The notes under the pieces are model-generated. The model made no database searches. It was not told where the DNA came from and worked only from the letters and a program-made list of their open reading frames with translations. From the NCBI GenBank assembly GCA_012036375.1, contig JAAUOI010000081.1:1-10373 (forward strand): 10,373 nucleotides of DNA. Reading direction: 5' to 3'. Below, piece after piece: positions 1-7,615 of the stretch (the stretch's first letter is position 1; every line of letters begins with the position of its first letter). Both the position numbers and the translations under genes were made by a program. Source of the DNA: Allobrachymonas sp. (GTDB taxonomy: Bacteria; Pseudomonadota; Gammaproteobacteria; Burkholderiales; Burkholderiaceae_C).

Positions 1-671
1 TGACGATGTCGTGCTTGACGTTGATGGCGTAATCGCCGCGCTTGAGCGTGTAGGTCTTGATGTATTTGATGCCGCCCATCTCTTGCGACTCGAAGCGCAG
101 GGTGAGCTCGTTTTGACCGTCTTTCAAGCTGCGCTCGCCGGAGAAACTCATGGGCGTGTAGTGATCGGGCAGACGCGGCTGACCATTCAAGCCGAGCACA
201 CCAGCTTGCGCTTCATAGGCGCGACCAGCGCTGCGGTCAAGTAAAACGACATTTTTATTCGGATCAAGCTTGTCTTTTTTGGCATCGAGCTCACGATGCT
301 GCAACAACTCGGCGCGGATGATGTTGCCGCCCTCGCTAGCGAAGGTGAGCTTCAAGACATCTGTGGAAACTTCCCAAGTTTGCGCTGGTGCAGCGGGGGT
401 CTGGGCTGGCGTAGCGGGGCCGGGTTGGCGGCTGTACCAAGGGTTGCATTGCTTGCCGCCGGTACGGCTGCGCTAGATGCAGCAGGAGCAGAAGCCTGCG
501 GCACGCCAAGGCTCGCAGCTTTACCGCCATCAACGGCAGCGGGCGCTGTTTTCGGTACGAGTTTTGGGAAAAAGTGGCTTGTTTGCCGTTGTGGACTTGC
601 CATGCATCCCACAGCATCACAAGGGAAAACGCAAATACCGCCCAGAGGATGGAGCGACGAATATCGTTCAT
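1..671 (-). CDS. yidC: YidC membrane protein insertase, N-terminal part, two frameshifts, runs off the left edge
   Basis: YidC inserts and folds inner-membrane proteins, alone or with the Sec translocon. The start is ATG at 671-669, giving MNDIRRSILW and a first membrane segment (ILWAVFAFSLVMLW, residues about 8-21). A Pro/Ala-rich linker follows, then the start of the periplasmic beta-sandwich domain, which reads cleanly to the window edge (TDVLKLTFASEGGNIIRAEL, later LKDGQNELTLRFESQEMGG). The reading frame changes twice. One base is missing near 566-573, by a five-A/three-G run (restored ATFFPKLVPKTA). One more is missing near 415-424, in a G/C run (restored PATPAQTPAAPAQTWEVSTDV). The ATG overlaps the yidD stop as ATGA, which suggests translational coupling. 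Identity is secure. The frameshifts are more likely sequence errors than a true pseudogene. The C-terminal insertase core lies outside the window. Confidence 0.9.
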
Positions 672-970
672 GTGGAAGTCTTTTCAGAAAACAAAGAAGA
701 GAATAATTTCGGCGGCACAGGATCATGCCCGCCTTCGCACCACGGATGGCAACGCACGAGGCGCTTGGCCACTAAGCTGCTGCCTCGCGCTGCACCATGG
801 GTTTGCAAGGCTTCTAATGCGTAAGCAGAGCAGGTCGGTGTGAAGCGGCAAGCGCTACCCAACCATGGGCTTAAAAACCAGCGGTAGCCTTGCACAATGC
901 TGATCAGCACTTGCTGCGGCCAAGTGCGCTCGCCTATCTGCTCGTGAACGCGCTTGTTTTCAGTGTTCAT
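668..970 (-). CDS. yidD: YidD membrane protein insertion efficiency factor
   Basis: A 100-residue protein of the YidD (DUF37/haemolytic) family, a small membrane-associated factor that assists YidC-dependent insertion. The family core is plain: GYRWFLSPWLGSACRFTPTC, then SAYALEALQTHGAARG, then RCHPWCEGGHDPVP, with the conserved cysteines of the CRFxPTCS and RCHPW motifs. An amphipathic N-terminal helix precedes the core, as is usual. The ATG at 970-968 overlaps the rnpA stop as ATGA. A good Shine-Dalgarno sequence (GAGGAG, plus-strand 979-984) lies 8 bases upstream, inside rnpA. Its own stop overlaps the yidC ATG. The open reading frame is intact. Confidence 0.93.
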   Translation of the reverse strand: MNTENKRVHEQIGERTWPQQVLISIVQGYRWFLSPWLGSACRFTPTCSAYALEALQTHGAARGSSLVAKRLVRCHPWCEGGHDPVPPKLFSSLFSEKTST

Positions 971-1443
971 GCGGCCTGCTCCTCGCGCAGCACGCGTGCA
1001 AACAATTGCTGCAACTCCATGCGCACAGCTTTTTTTAGGGCGGGCGAGCTAGCGCTTCTAAACTGCTCGGGCGCAAATGCCGCATGCTGGCGCACCACCA
1101 AGTAAGCGCGGGGCAAGCGATCGGACAGTTGCTCAGACACGGCGTAGATCTGGCGTTTGATCAAATTGCGAGTCACGGCGCGTTTTGCCCAGCGTTTGGG
1201 ACAAATGATGCCCAACGTGGTTTGCTGCAGCTGTGACTCTTGCCGCTCTTCAGTTAGCAAGCCATCCACAGTAACACCCACTTTGGCCTGCGCCGAAGCA
1301 AGCGAACCCGTCACGTGCAATACAAAGTGTGCGCTTCGGTGCTGGCCGTGATGCTTGGCTTGCTTGCGCAGCTTGCTGGCATTCAAGACCGCAGCAAATT
1401 GCTCGGCGGTGCGCAGGCGCAGCAGCACGGCAAGCCGCAGCAA
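967..1443 (-). CDS. rnpA: Ribonuclease P protein component
   Basis: RnpA is the protein subunit of RNase P. It binds the catalytic RNA and the 5' leader of precursor tRNA. The basic RNR signature is clear (KRAVTRNLIKRQIY, about residues 87-100), preceded by LGIICPKRWA. The longest frame starts at TTG 1443-1441, 12 bases after the rpmH stop. A GTG five codons later (1428-1426) gives VLLRLRTAEQF and is a plausible alternative. The N-terminal RLRTAEQFAAVLNA matches the usual RLKTRAQFQAVL-like start of the family. At up to 158 residues it is at the long end, with extra residues before SAHFVLHV and a Gln-rich stretch near QESQLQQ. The stop overlaps the yidD ATG. No frameshift is seen. Confidence 0.92.
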   Translation of the reverse strand: MLRLAVLLRLRTAEQFAAVLNASKLRKQAKHHGQHRSAHFVLHVTGSLASAQAKVGVTVDGLLTEERQESQLQQTTLGIICPKRWAKRAVTRNLIKRQIYAVSEQLSDRLPRAYLVVRQHAAFAPEQFRSASSPALKKAVRMELQQLFARVLREEQAA

Positions 1444-1455
1444 CTCGCTGGCCTA

Positions 1456-1590
1456 TTAGACGGCCAAACGCTTGCGGCCTTTGGCGCGGCGTGCATTGAT
1501 CACAGCGCGGCCACCTTTGGTCTTCATACGCACGAGAAAGCCATGGGTACGAGCGCGGCGAGTTTTGGAGGGTTGATAAGTACGTTTCAT
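1456..1590 (-). CDS. rpmH: 50S ribosomal protein L34
   Basis: A 44-residue, highly basic protein beginning MKRTYQPSKTRRARTHGFLV and ending RRAKGRKRLAV, which is the canonical bacterial L34 from end to end. L34 is a small protein of the large ribosomal subunit that packs against 23S rRNA. The start is ATG 1590-1588 and the stop is TAA 1458-1456, followed at once by a second in-frame TAG. No strong Shine-Dalgarno is visible; a GGA lies about 10 bases upstream. It is the first gene of the rpmH-rnpA-yidD-yidC operon and is divergent from dnaA, the standard arrangement beside the origin. Confidence 0.97.
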   Translation of the reverse strand: MKRTYQPSKTRRARTHGFLVRMKTKGGRAVINARRAKGRKRLAV

Positions 1591-1632
1591 GATTGAAGAT
1601 TCCAAGTCAGTCCGCAACAGGCGGAACCCACG

Positions 1633-1662
1633 ATTATCGCAGATTTACCGGCGCATATTGAA
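1633..1662 (-). promoter_or_regulatory. Probable sigma-70 promoter of the rpmH operon
   Basis: Read on the minus strand there is an extended -10 element, TGC-GATAAT (GATAAT at 1638-1633). A TTCAAT -35-like hexamer (1662-1657) lies 18 bases upstream. Transcription would start near 1626 and leave a leader of about 35 bases before rpmH. The -35 is weak, but an extended -10 tolerates that. Assigned by inspection only. Confidence 0.5.
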
Positions 1663-1881
1663 TTGGCTGCCCAGCTTTTCTTGAATCAGGCCGGGCATTT
1701 GGCGCAGCTTGTGAGGGTAGTTTCTGGATCTGACCCCATTGCCTGCTAATTACCCCCTAAGCAAGCGCCTACTCACAGTCTACTCTTGGGAATTTTTCTG
1801 TAAATTATTCTGTGGATAACTCGCTTTCCGCACTAGAATCAAGGTCACAACAATCGCATTTATCCACAATTAAAACGTAGT
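1663..1881. promoter_or_regulatory. dnaA upstream region with two perfect DnaA boxes
   Basis: This stretch separates rpmH and dnaA. It carries two perfect consensus DnaA boxes in opposite orientation: TGTGGATAA at 1811-1819 (minus-strand box) and TTATCCACA at 1860-1868 (plus strand), the latter ending 13 bases before the dnaA start. Such boxes typically mediate DnaA autorepression and may contribute to origin function. The sequence around 1790-1810 and 1855-1875 is AT-rich. A TAGAAT hexamer at 1833-1838 could be a -10 element for dnaA, but no good -35 partner is visible. Positions 1663-1745 hold no recognisable gene. Confidence 0.65.
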
Positions 1882-3424
1882 ATGAAAATGTCCGAGGAAC
1901 AAGTCGTTTCGGCTTTAGAAAACAATGAAACTGCCGAATCTGGTGCTTGGGCTGAGCCCCTTGCTATCAGTTTGGATGCAGCAAACTTCTGGTCACTGTG
2001 CTTGGCAAAACTGGCGCAAGAGCTACCCGAACAAGCCTTTTCCACTTGGATTCGACCACTTCAAGCCGTGGTGGAAACCGACCTATCCAAGCTGACGGTG
2101 TTGGTCGCCAACCGTTTCAAGCTCGATTGGGTCAGAGCCCAATATGCCGGCAAAATCATGCATGTAGCGCAAAGCTTGGCGCGTCAAGCGGCCGGAGTTG
2201 AGCTAACCCTAGAGTTAGCACTTGCTCCCAGAGAAAACCTAGTGAAAACAAGCTCTGCTCATCAGTTTTCCTCACAAAACGGTGCGCAAATGCAGCCAGC
2301 AAATGGCCCGGATGCTGCACATCTGAACAGCGCAAACCATCCTTGGGCACAGGGAACAAGCGCTGTGGCAATGGGTATATTGGAAGAAGACCCCCCCTCG
2401 GGCTATAAGTCGCGCATCAATACGGCACTCACTTTTGACAGCTTGGTTGAAGGTTCGACCAACCGCATGGCGCGGCGGCCGCATTGCATGTATCCAACAA
2501 TTTGGGGGCTTTGTACAACCCCTTGTTCATCTACGGCGGGGTAGGTCTGGGCAAGACGCACTTGCTCCATGCGGTGGGCAACCAGTTGCTCGCCAGCAAA
2601 CCTGGTGCAAAAGTTCTCTACACCCATGCCGAGCAATTCGTCTCGGATGTGGTTAAAGCCTACCAACGCAAGACTTTTGACGAATTCAAAGCGCGCTATC
2701 ACTCCCTTGATTTGCTACTGATCGACGACGTGCAGTTCTTCGCCAACAAAGACCGCACCCAAGAAGAATTCTTCAATGCGTTTGAGGCTTTATTGGCCAA
2801 AAAAGCCATATTGTGATGACCTCGGATACCTATCCCAAGGGTTTGACGGATATGCATGAGCGCTTGGTGTCCCGCTTTGATTCGGGCTTGTCGGTGGCCA
2901 TCGAGCCGCCTGAGCTGGAAATGCGGGTGGCCATTTTGATCAACAAAGCCATCAGCGAAGGGGCTTCCATGCCCGAAGAGGTTGCATTTTTTGTGGCCAA
3001 AAACGTGCGCTCCAACGTGCGAGAGCTCGAAGGCGCGCTACGCAAAATCTTGGCCTACAGCCGCTTCAACCAAAAAGAGATCTCGATTGCTTTGGCTAAA
3101 GAGGCTCTGCGTGACCTGCTGTCCATCCAAAACCGACAAATTGGCGTTGAAAATATCCAAAAAACCGTGGCCGATTTTTACAAAATCAAGGTGGCGGATA
3201 TGTATTCCAAAAAACGCCCCGCTTCAATCGCCAGGCCGCGCCAAATCGCTATGTATTTGGCCAAAGAGCTGACCCAAAAGAGCCTGCCCGAGATTGGTGA
3301 ACTCTTTGGCGGGCGTGATCACACCACTGTGCTGCACGCCGTGCGCAAAATCGGCACCGAGCGCCAGCAATTTTCCGAACTCAACCAACAACTCCACGTC
3401 CTCGAGCAAACGCTCAAGGGTTAA
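1882..3424 (+). CDS. dnaA: Chromosomal replication initiator DnaA, two frameshifts in this sequence
   Basis: DnaA is the ATPase that binds DnaA boxes, opens oriC and helps load the helicase. Restoring two missing bases gives 514 residues, a normal length. Domain I is near residues 30-110 (NFWSLCLAKLAQELPEQAFS, TWIRPL), followed by a variable linker. The AAA+ domain has Walker A GGVGLGKT (219-226), Walker B LLLIDD (278-283), the sensor I region MTSDTYPKG and the arginine-finger region RLVSRFDSG. Domain IV has the DnaA-box-binding signature GGRDHTTVLHAV (477-488). The frame is lost near 2473-2476 (should read NRMARAAALHVS) and near 2799-2808, at a six-A run (should read AKKAHIVMTSD or AKKSHIVMTSD). 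The ATG at 1882 is preferred; an ATG at 1888 is also possible and no strong Shine-Dalgarno decides between them. Both breaks are probably sequence errors. Confidence 0.95.
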
Positions 3425-3807
3425 GCAGTACCCCATTGGGTTCAAATCCCTTTTTTTAAGCAAAAAACCAAACTAGCCGGCAAATATATTGCGTCGAATG
3501 CTATCAATTTAGGACTTTTCAGGAGAGAATGTATTGATTGAAAATCATGCCCAGTGGCGTTCATCCCCATGCGTGAACAACTCTGGGGATAAATTCGGAA
3601 TAAACCTCCACTTATTCACAGCGCCCACAATTTCTCTCTTTTATCCACAATCATCCACAACCCCCAAAGCAGACCTGCCCACAGCTTTAAAACCCCGCTA
3701 AATCCTTGATTTTTCAGGCGAAAATACGGTTTTCCACAGCGCAGCAGCTCCCTTATCTACTACTACTATCTTAAATAATTGATTTAAAGAATTAAAGGCA
3801 GACAACC
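3425..3807. other. Candidate chromosomal origin oriC (dnaA-dnaN intergenic region)
   Basis: This is a 383-base gap without a credible gene, packed with DnaA boxes. Perfect: TTATCCACA 3641-3649. One mismatch: TGGGGATAA 3584-3592 (minus-strand box), TTATTCACA 3612-3620, TCATCCACA 3651-3659, TTTTCCACA 3730-3738. An AT-rich tract (3769-3797) adjoins dnaN. Box clustering, flanking dnaA and dnaN, and an AT-rich unwinding region are the standard marks of a bacterial oriC. The two boxes before dnaA may form a second lobe. The first 100 bases (3425-3530) show no boxes, only a weak GGG/CCC hairpin followed by seven T residues at 3440-3457, a poor candidate terminator for dnaA. Assigned by eye; strand asymmetry was not computed. 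Confidence 0.75.
3730..3780 (+). promoter_or_regulatory. Possible basal unwinding element: DnaA box, GC-rich spacer, DnaA-trios, AT-rich tract
   Basis: A DnaA box (TTTTCCACA, 3730-3738) is followed by a GC-rich spacer (3739-3752). Next come four tandem CTA trinucleotides (3757-3768) and TCT, then the AT-rich run TTAAATAATT (3771-3780). On the complementary strand the repeats read 3'-GAT-5', the DnaA-trio unit described for origin unwinding in Bacillus subtilis and predicted widely. Order and orientation match that model. Function here is inferred. Confidence 0.55.
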
Positions 3808-4914
3808 ATGATCGTTCTGAAAGCCACCCAAGACAAGCTGCTCGGCCTGCTGCAATCCGTTTGCGGCATTGTGGAGCGCCGCCATACGCTGCCGATACTT
3901 GCCAACGTGCTGCTGCGTAAAACTGGTGAGAGCATGCAGCTGACCACCAGCGATCTGGAAATTCAGATTCGCACGTCTGCGGGCATGGATGGCGATGCCG
4001 GCAATTTCTCCACCACCGTGGGTGCTCGCAAGTTGATCGACATTCTGCGCACCATGCCAGCCGATCAAACCGTCTCTCTTGAATCCAGCGCCAGCAAACT
4101 GATTTTGAAGGGCGGCAAGAGCAAGTTCACGCTGCAAACCTTGCCTGCTGAAGATTTCCCACTCGTGCAAGAAGCCGCTAACTTTGGCCCAGCATTCTCA
4201 GTGCCACAAAAGGTTTTGAAAAACCTACTGGCGCAAGTCTCCTTCGCGATGGCCGTGCACGACATTCGTTACTACCTCAACGGTATCCTGTTCGTCGCCG
4301 AAGGCAAGCAGCTCGCGATTGTGGCCACCGATGGACACCGCTTGGCTTACTCTTCGGCAGAGCTCGATGTAGAAGTGCCCAAGCAAGAAGTGATTTTGCC
4401 GCGCAAGACAGTACTCGAATTGCAGCGCCTGCTCTCGGATAGCGAAGGCGAGATCAACATGCAGTTCGCTGGCAATCAAGCGAAATTCAGTTTCGGCGAG
4501 ATGGAATTTGTCACCAAGTTGGTCGAAGGCAAATTCCCTGATTACAACCGCGTGATTCCGAAGAACCATAAGAACATCATCACGGTCGGTCGCGCCGCTT
4601 TGCTCGCCACTTTGCAACGCACCGCGATTTTGACGAGCGATAAATTCAAAGGTGTGCGTCTCAACATCGATCCGAGCACTCTGCGCGTCGCGGCCAACAA
4701 TGCCGAGCAAGAAGAGGCTGTGGACGAGATTGATATTGATTACACCGGCGACAGCATTGAGATTGGTTTTAACGTGACTTATCTCATCGATGTGCTGGCC
4801 AACATGGAGCAAGAGATGGCGCGTATCGAGCTGTCTGATTCCAATAGCTCGGCGCTGTTTACCTTGCCGGAAGACAGCAGTTTTAAGTATGTCGTGATGC
4901 CGATGCGCATTTAA
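3808..4914 (+). CDS. dnaN: DNA polymerase III sliding clamp, beta subunit
   Basis: An intact 368-residue protein of normal clamp length. The clamp is a ring-shaped homodimer that encircles DNA and tethers polymerase III and repair polymerases. Recognisable features are the N-terminal MIVLKATQDKLLGLLQSVCG, VERRHTLPILANVLL, the central TDGHRLAYSSAELD with PRKTVLELQRLL, FPDYNRVIPKNH, and the C-terminal YVVMPMRI, which forms part of the hydrophobic partner-binding pocket. An AAAGG at 3794-3798 lies 9 bases before the ATG. It is followed by a terminator-like hairpin, so clamp and gyrase may be transcribed partly separately. It shows no frameshift, in contrast to both neighbours. Confidence 0.97.
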   Translation: MIVLKATQDKLLGLLQSVCGIVERRHTLPILANVLLRKTGESMQLTTSDLEIQIRTSAGMDGDAGNFSTTVGARKLIDILRTMPADQTVSLESSASKLILKGGKSKFTLQTLPAEDFPLVQEAANFGPAFSVPQKVLKNLLAQVSFAMAVHDIRYYLNGILFVAEGKQLAIVATDGHRLAYSSAELDVEVPKQEVILPRKTVLELQRLLSDSEGEINMQFAGNQAKFSFGEMEFVTKLVEGKFPDYNRVIPKNHKNIITVGRAALLATLQRTAILTSDKFKGVRLNIDPSTLRVAANNAEQEEAVDEIDIDYTGDSIEIGFNVTYLIDVLANMEQEMARIELSDSNSSALFTLPEDSSFKYVVMPMRI

Positions 4915-4931
4915 AACGCGCTATGCAAAAC

Positions 4932-4959
4932 GGGGGCTTCGGCCCCCTTCCGTGTTTTT
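4932..4959 (+). terminator. Rho-independent-like terminator after dnaN
   Basis: A perfect six-pair stem (GGGGGC 4932-4937 with GCCCCC 4942-4947) closes on a stable TTCG tetraloop. A T-rich run (TTTTT, 4955-4959) begins 7 bases after the stem. It starts 18 bases past the dnaN stop. The gap between stem and T-run makes it a moderate rather than textbook terminator, so read-through into gyrB is possible. Confidence 0.7.
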
Positions 4960-5001
4960 AGTGTTTGATATTTTGTTGTTTTTAGTGAATTGAGAAGCCT
5001 G

Positions 5002-7556
5002 ATGAGCGAGTCTGAAAATCCCAAAGAAGTTGTTGATAACAGCGTGAAAGCCAGCCCTTCTACCGCCGCTGGCAGCGCAGAGTACGGATCGGAGTCGATT
5101 CAGATTTTGGAAGGCTTAGAGGCCGTGCGCAAACGCCCTGGCATGTACATCGGTGATACGTCGGATGGCACAGGTTTGCACCATTTGGTGTTTGAGGTGG
5201 TTGACAATTCAATTGATGAAGCGCTTGCTGGTCATTGCGACGATATCGTCGTCACCATCCATACCGACAATTCCATCAGCGTGGTCGACAATGGCCGCGG
5301 CATTCCCACCGGCGTGAAGATGGACGATAAGGCATGAGCCTAAGCGCTCGGCATCCGAGATCGCACTCACGGAATTGCACGCGGGCGGCAAATTCAACCA
5401 AAACAGCTACAAAGTCTCTGGCGGCTTGCACGGCGTGGGTGTGAGCTGCGTCAATGGCCTGTCGAAATGGCTGCGCTTGACGGTGCGCCGCGAAGGCCAA
5501 GTGCATCAGCTTGAGTTCGCGCAAGGTATCGTGCAAAACCGAATCATCGAAAAGCGCGATGGCATCGAAGTTTCGCCCATGCGCGTGACGGGTCAAACCG
5601 AAAAGCGCGGCACGGAAGTTCACTTCCTGCCCGACGTAGAAATCTTCACGCAAAACAGCGATTACCACTACGAGATTTTGGCTAAGCGCTTGCGCGAGCT
5701 GAGTTTTTTGAATAATGGCGTTCGCATCCGTTTGCATGATGAGCGCAGCGGCAAGAGCGATGATTTCTCGGGCGCGGGTGGCGTGAAAGGCTTTGTTGAG
5801 TTCATCAACGGTGCGAAAAAAGTCTTGCATCCCACCTGTTTCTCAGCAACCGGCGAGCGCCCAGCCGATAGCTATGGCGGCATTCTCGGCACGCATATTG
5901 GTGTGGAAGTCTCCATGCAGTGGAACGAGAGTTATGGTGAGCAAGTGCTTTGCTTCACCAACAACATCCCCCAGCGCGACGGCGGCACACACTTGACCGG
6001 CCTGCGCGCCGCGATGACACGCGTGATCGGCAAATACATTGAAGCGAATGAGTTGGCCAAGAAAGCCAAGGTCGATATCAGCGGCGACGACATGCGCGAA
6101 GGCCTCTGCTGCGTGCTTTCCGTCAAAGTGCCCGAGCCAAAATTTTCTAGCCAAACGAAAGACAAACTGGTCAGCAGCGAAGTGCGCGCGCCGGTGGAAG
6201 ACATCGTGGCGAAAGCCCTGACTGAATATCTCGATGAGCGTCCGAATGACGCCAAGATCATCTGCGGCAAGATCATCGAAGCCGCCCGCGCCCGCGATGC
6301 AGCCCGAAAGGCAAGAGAAATGACCCGCAGGAAGGGAGCCTTAGATGGTTTTGGCTTGCCCGGCAAGCTGGCCGATTGCCAAGAAAAGACGCATCGCTTT
6401 GCGAAATCTACATCGTCGAGGGCGATTCCGCAGGTGGCTCAGCCAAGCAAGGCCGTGATCGCAAATTCCAAGCGATTCTTCCCCTGCGCGGCAAGATTTT
6501 GAACGTCGAAAAAGCGCGATACGACAAGCTGCTCACCAGCAATGAAATCGTCACGCTGATTACTGCGCTTGGCACCGGCATTGGCGCAGTAGGCGGCAGC
6601 GATGATTTCAACGTCGATAAACTGCGCTATCACCGCATCATCATCATGACCGATGCTGACGTGGACGGTGCGCACATCCGCACGCTCTTGCTCACCTTCT
6701 TCTATCGCCAAATGCCCGCCTTGGTCGAGCGCGGCCACATTTATATTGCGCAGCCGCCGCTTTATAAAGTGAAGCACGGCAAGGCCGAGCAATACCTCAA
6801 GGATGGCAACGATTTAGATGCTTACTTGCTGCGCGTGGCCATGGATGGCGCCAAACTCGTGCCGGGCAAAGACAAAGCCGCGATTGGCGGCGATACCTTG
6901 GTCGAAATCGCCCGCAAATACCAGCTTGCCGAAGCCGTGATTGCCCGCCTCTCCAACTGGATGGATGGCGAAGCCCTGCATGCCATCATGAACGGCGTAG
7001 CGCTCAATCTCGACACCTTGGCCGACGCAGAAAAATCCGCCGCTGCCCTGCAAGCCGGCCTGCACAACGCCAGCGTGGCCGCCGTGTTCGACGCACGCAC
7101 CGACAAACACGTCCTCACCATCACGCGCCGCGTGCATGGCAACGACAAGCTCTCCACCATCACCGCCGATTTCGTGCACGGCGGCGACTATGCCGCCTTG
7201 GTCGATGCCGCGCTCACCTTCCAAGGCTTGGTCACAGACGGCGCGCTCGTGCAGCGCGGCGAGGGCGAGAAGCACAAAGAAAGCAAAGTGGCCGACTTCC
7301 GCGAAGCCATGCAATGGCTCATCGGCGAGGCCGAGCGCACCACCAGCCGCCAGCGCTACAAAGGCCTGGGCGAGATGAACCCCGAGCAACTCTGGGAAAC
7401 CACCATGGACCCAACGGTGCGCCGCCTGCTCAAAGTGCAAATCGAAGACGCCATGAAGCCGACCGCGTGTTCACCACCCTCATGGGCGATGAAGTGGAGC
7501 CGCGCAGAGAATTCATTGAATCGAATGCGCTGAGGGCGATGAATATTGATGTTTGA
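5002..7556 (+). CDS. gyrB: DNA gyrase subunit B, three frameshifts in this sequence
   Basis: GyrB is the ATPase subunit of gyrase (A2B2), which introduces negative supercoils. Restored length is 851 residues, typical of the long proteobacterial form with an insertion in the Toprim half. The GHKL ATPase domain shows EVVDNSIDEALAG (catalytic Glu about residue 65), DNGRGIP (96-102) and GGLHGVGVSCVN. The Toprim domain shows EGDSAGGSAKQGRDRKF (Glu about 473) and MTDADVDG (Asp about 551 and 553). The C-terminal QRYKGLGEMNPEQLW begins about 784. Frame changes: one extra base near 5329-5333 (should read MDDKHEPKRSA), one missing base in the four-A run 6384-6387 (should read CQEKDASLCEIYIVEGD), and one missing near 7453-7455 (should read EADRVFTTLMGDE). 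ATG 5002 is chosen over the upstream in-frame TTG 4990 because GAGAAG sits just before it. The breaks are probably sequence errors. Confidence 0.95.
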
Positions 7557-7564
7557 TCTTTGAG

Positions 7565-7615
7565 AAAGCTTGCGAAATGAAGAAAGAAGTGGTCACGAAG
7601 CTTCACGCAAGCTTT
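7565..7615 (+). repeat. Perfect 10-bp inverted repeat flanking the dinD start codon
   Basis: AAAGCTTGCG (7565-7574) and its exact reverse complement CGCAAGCTTT (7606-7615) enclose a 31-base loop that contains the dinD ATG (7577-7579). A third AAGCTT (7598-7603) lies in the loop and allows alternative pairing. In RNA the stem would involve the region just upstream of the start codon and codons 10-13 of the gene. It could therefore affect translation. Function is inferred from position only. Confidence 0.5.

Noticed and set aside
11..244. Plus-strand frame of 77 codons opposite yidC
   Set aside because: The minus strand of the same bases encodes the clear YidC periplasmic domain; the plus frame is a shadow.
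3436..3460. GGGTTCAAATCCC followed by T residues looks like a tRNA T-arm end or an attachment-site core
   Set aside because: Only three stem pairs form, no acceptor, anticodon or D arm is present upstream (dnaA coding sequence ends there), and no integrase is nearby.
3481..3520. GCTATCAATTTAGG as part of a dispersed intergenic repeat known from Comamonadaceae
   Set aside because: Only a single short half-match with no inverted partner in the window.
3535..3702. 55-codon frame from a TTG start after AGGAGAG in the dnaA-dnaN gap
   Set aside because: It runs through the DnaA boxes, starts with TTG, and its sequence is low in recognisable features; best explained as chance within the origin.
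6814..7440. Long 208-codon minus-strand frame opposite gyrB
   Set aside because: It is antisense to the conserved GyrB C-terminal half and reflects codon bias, with no recognisable family.
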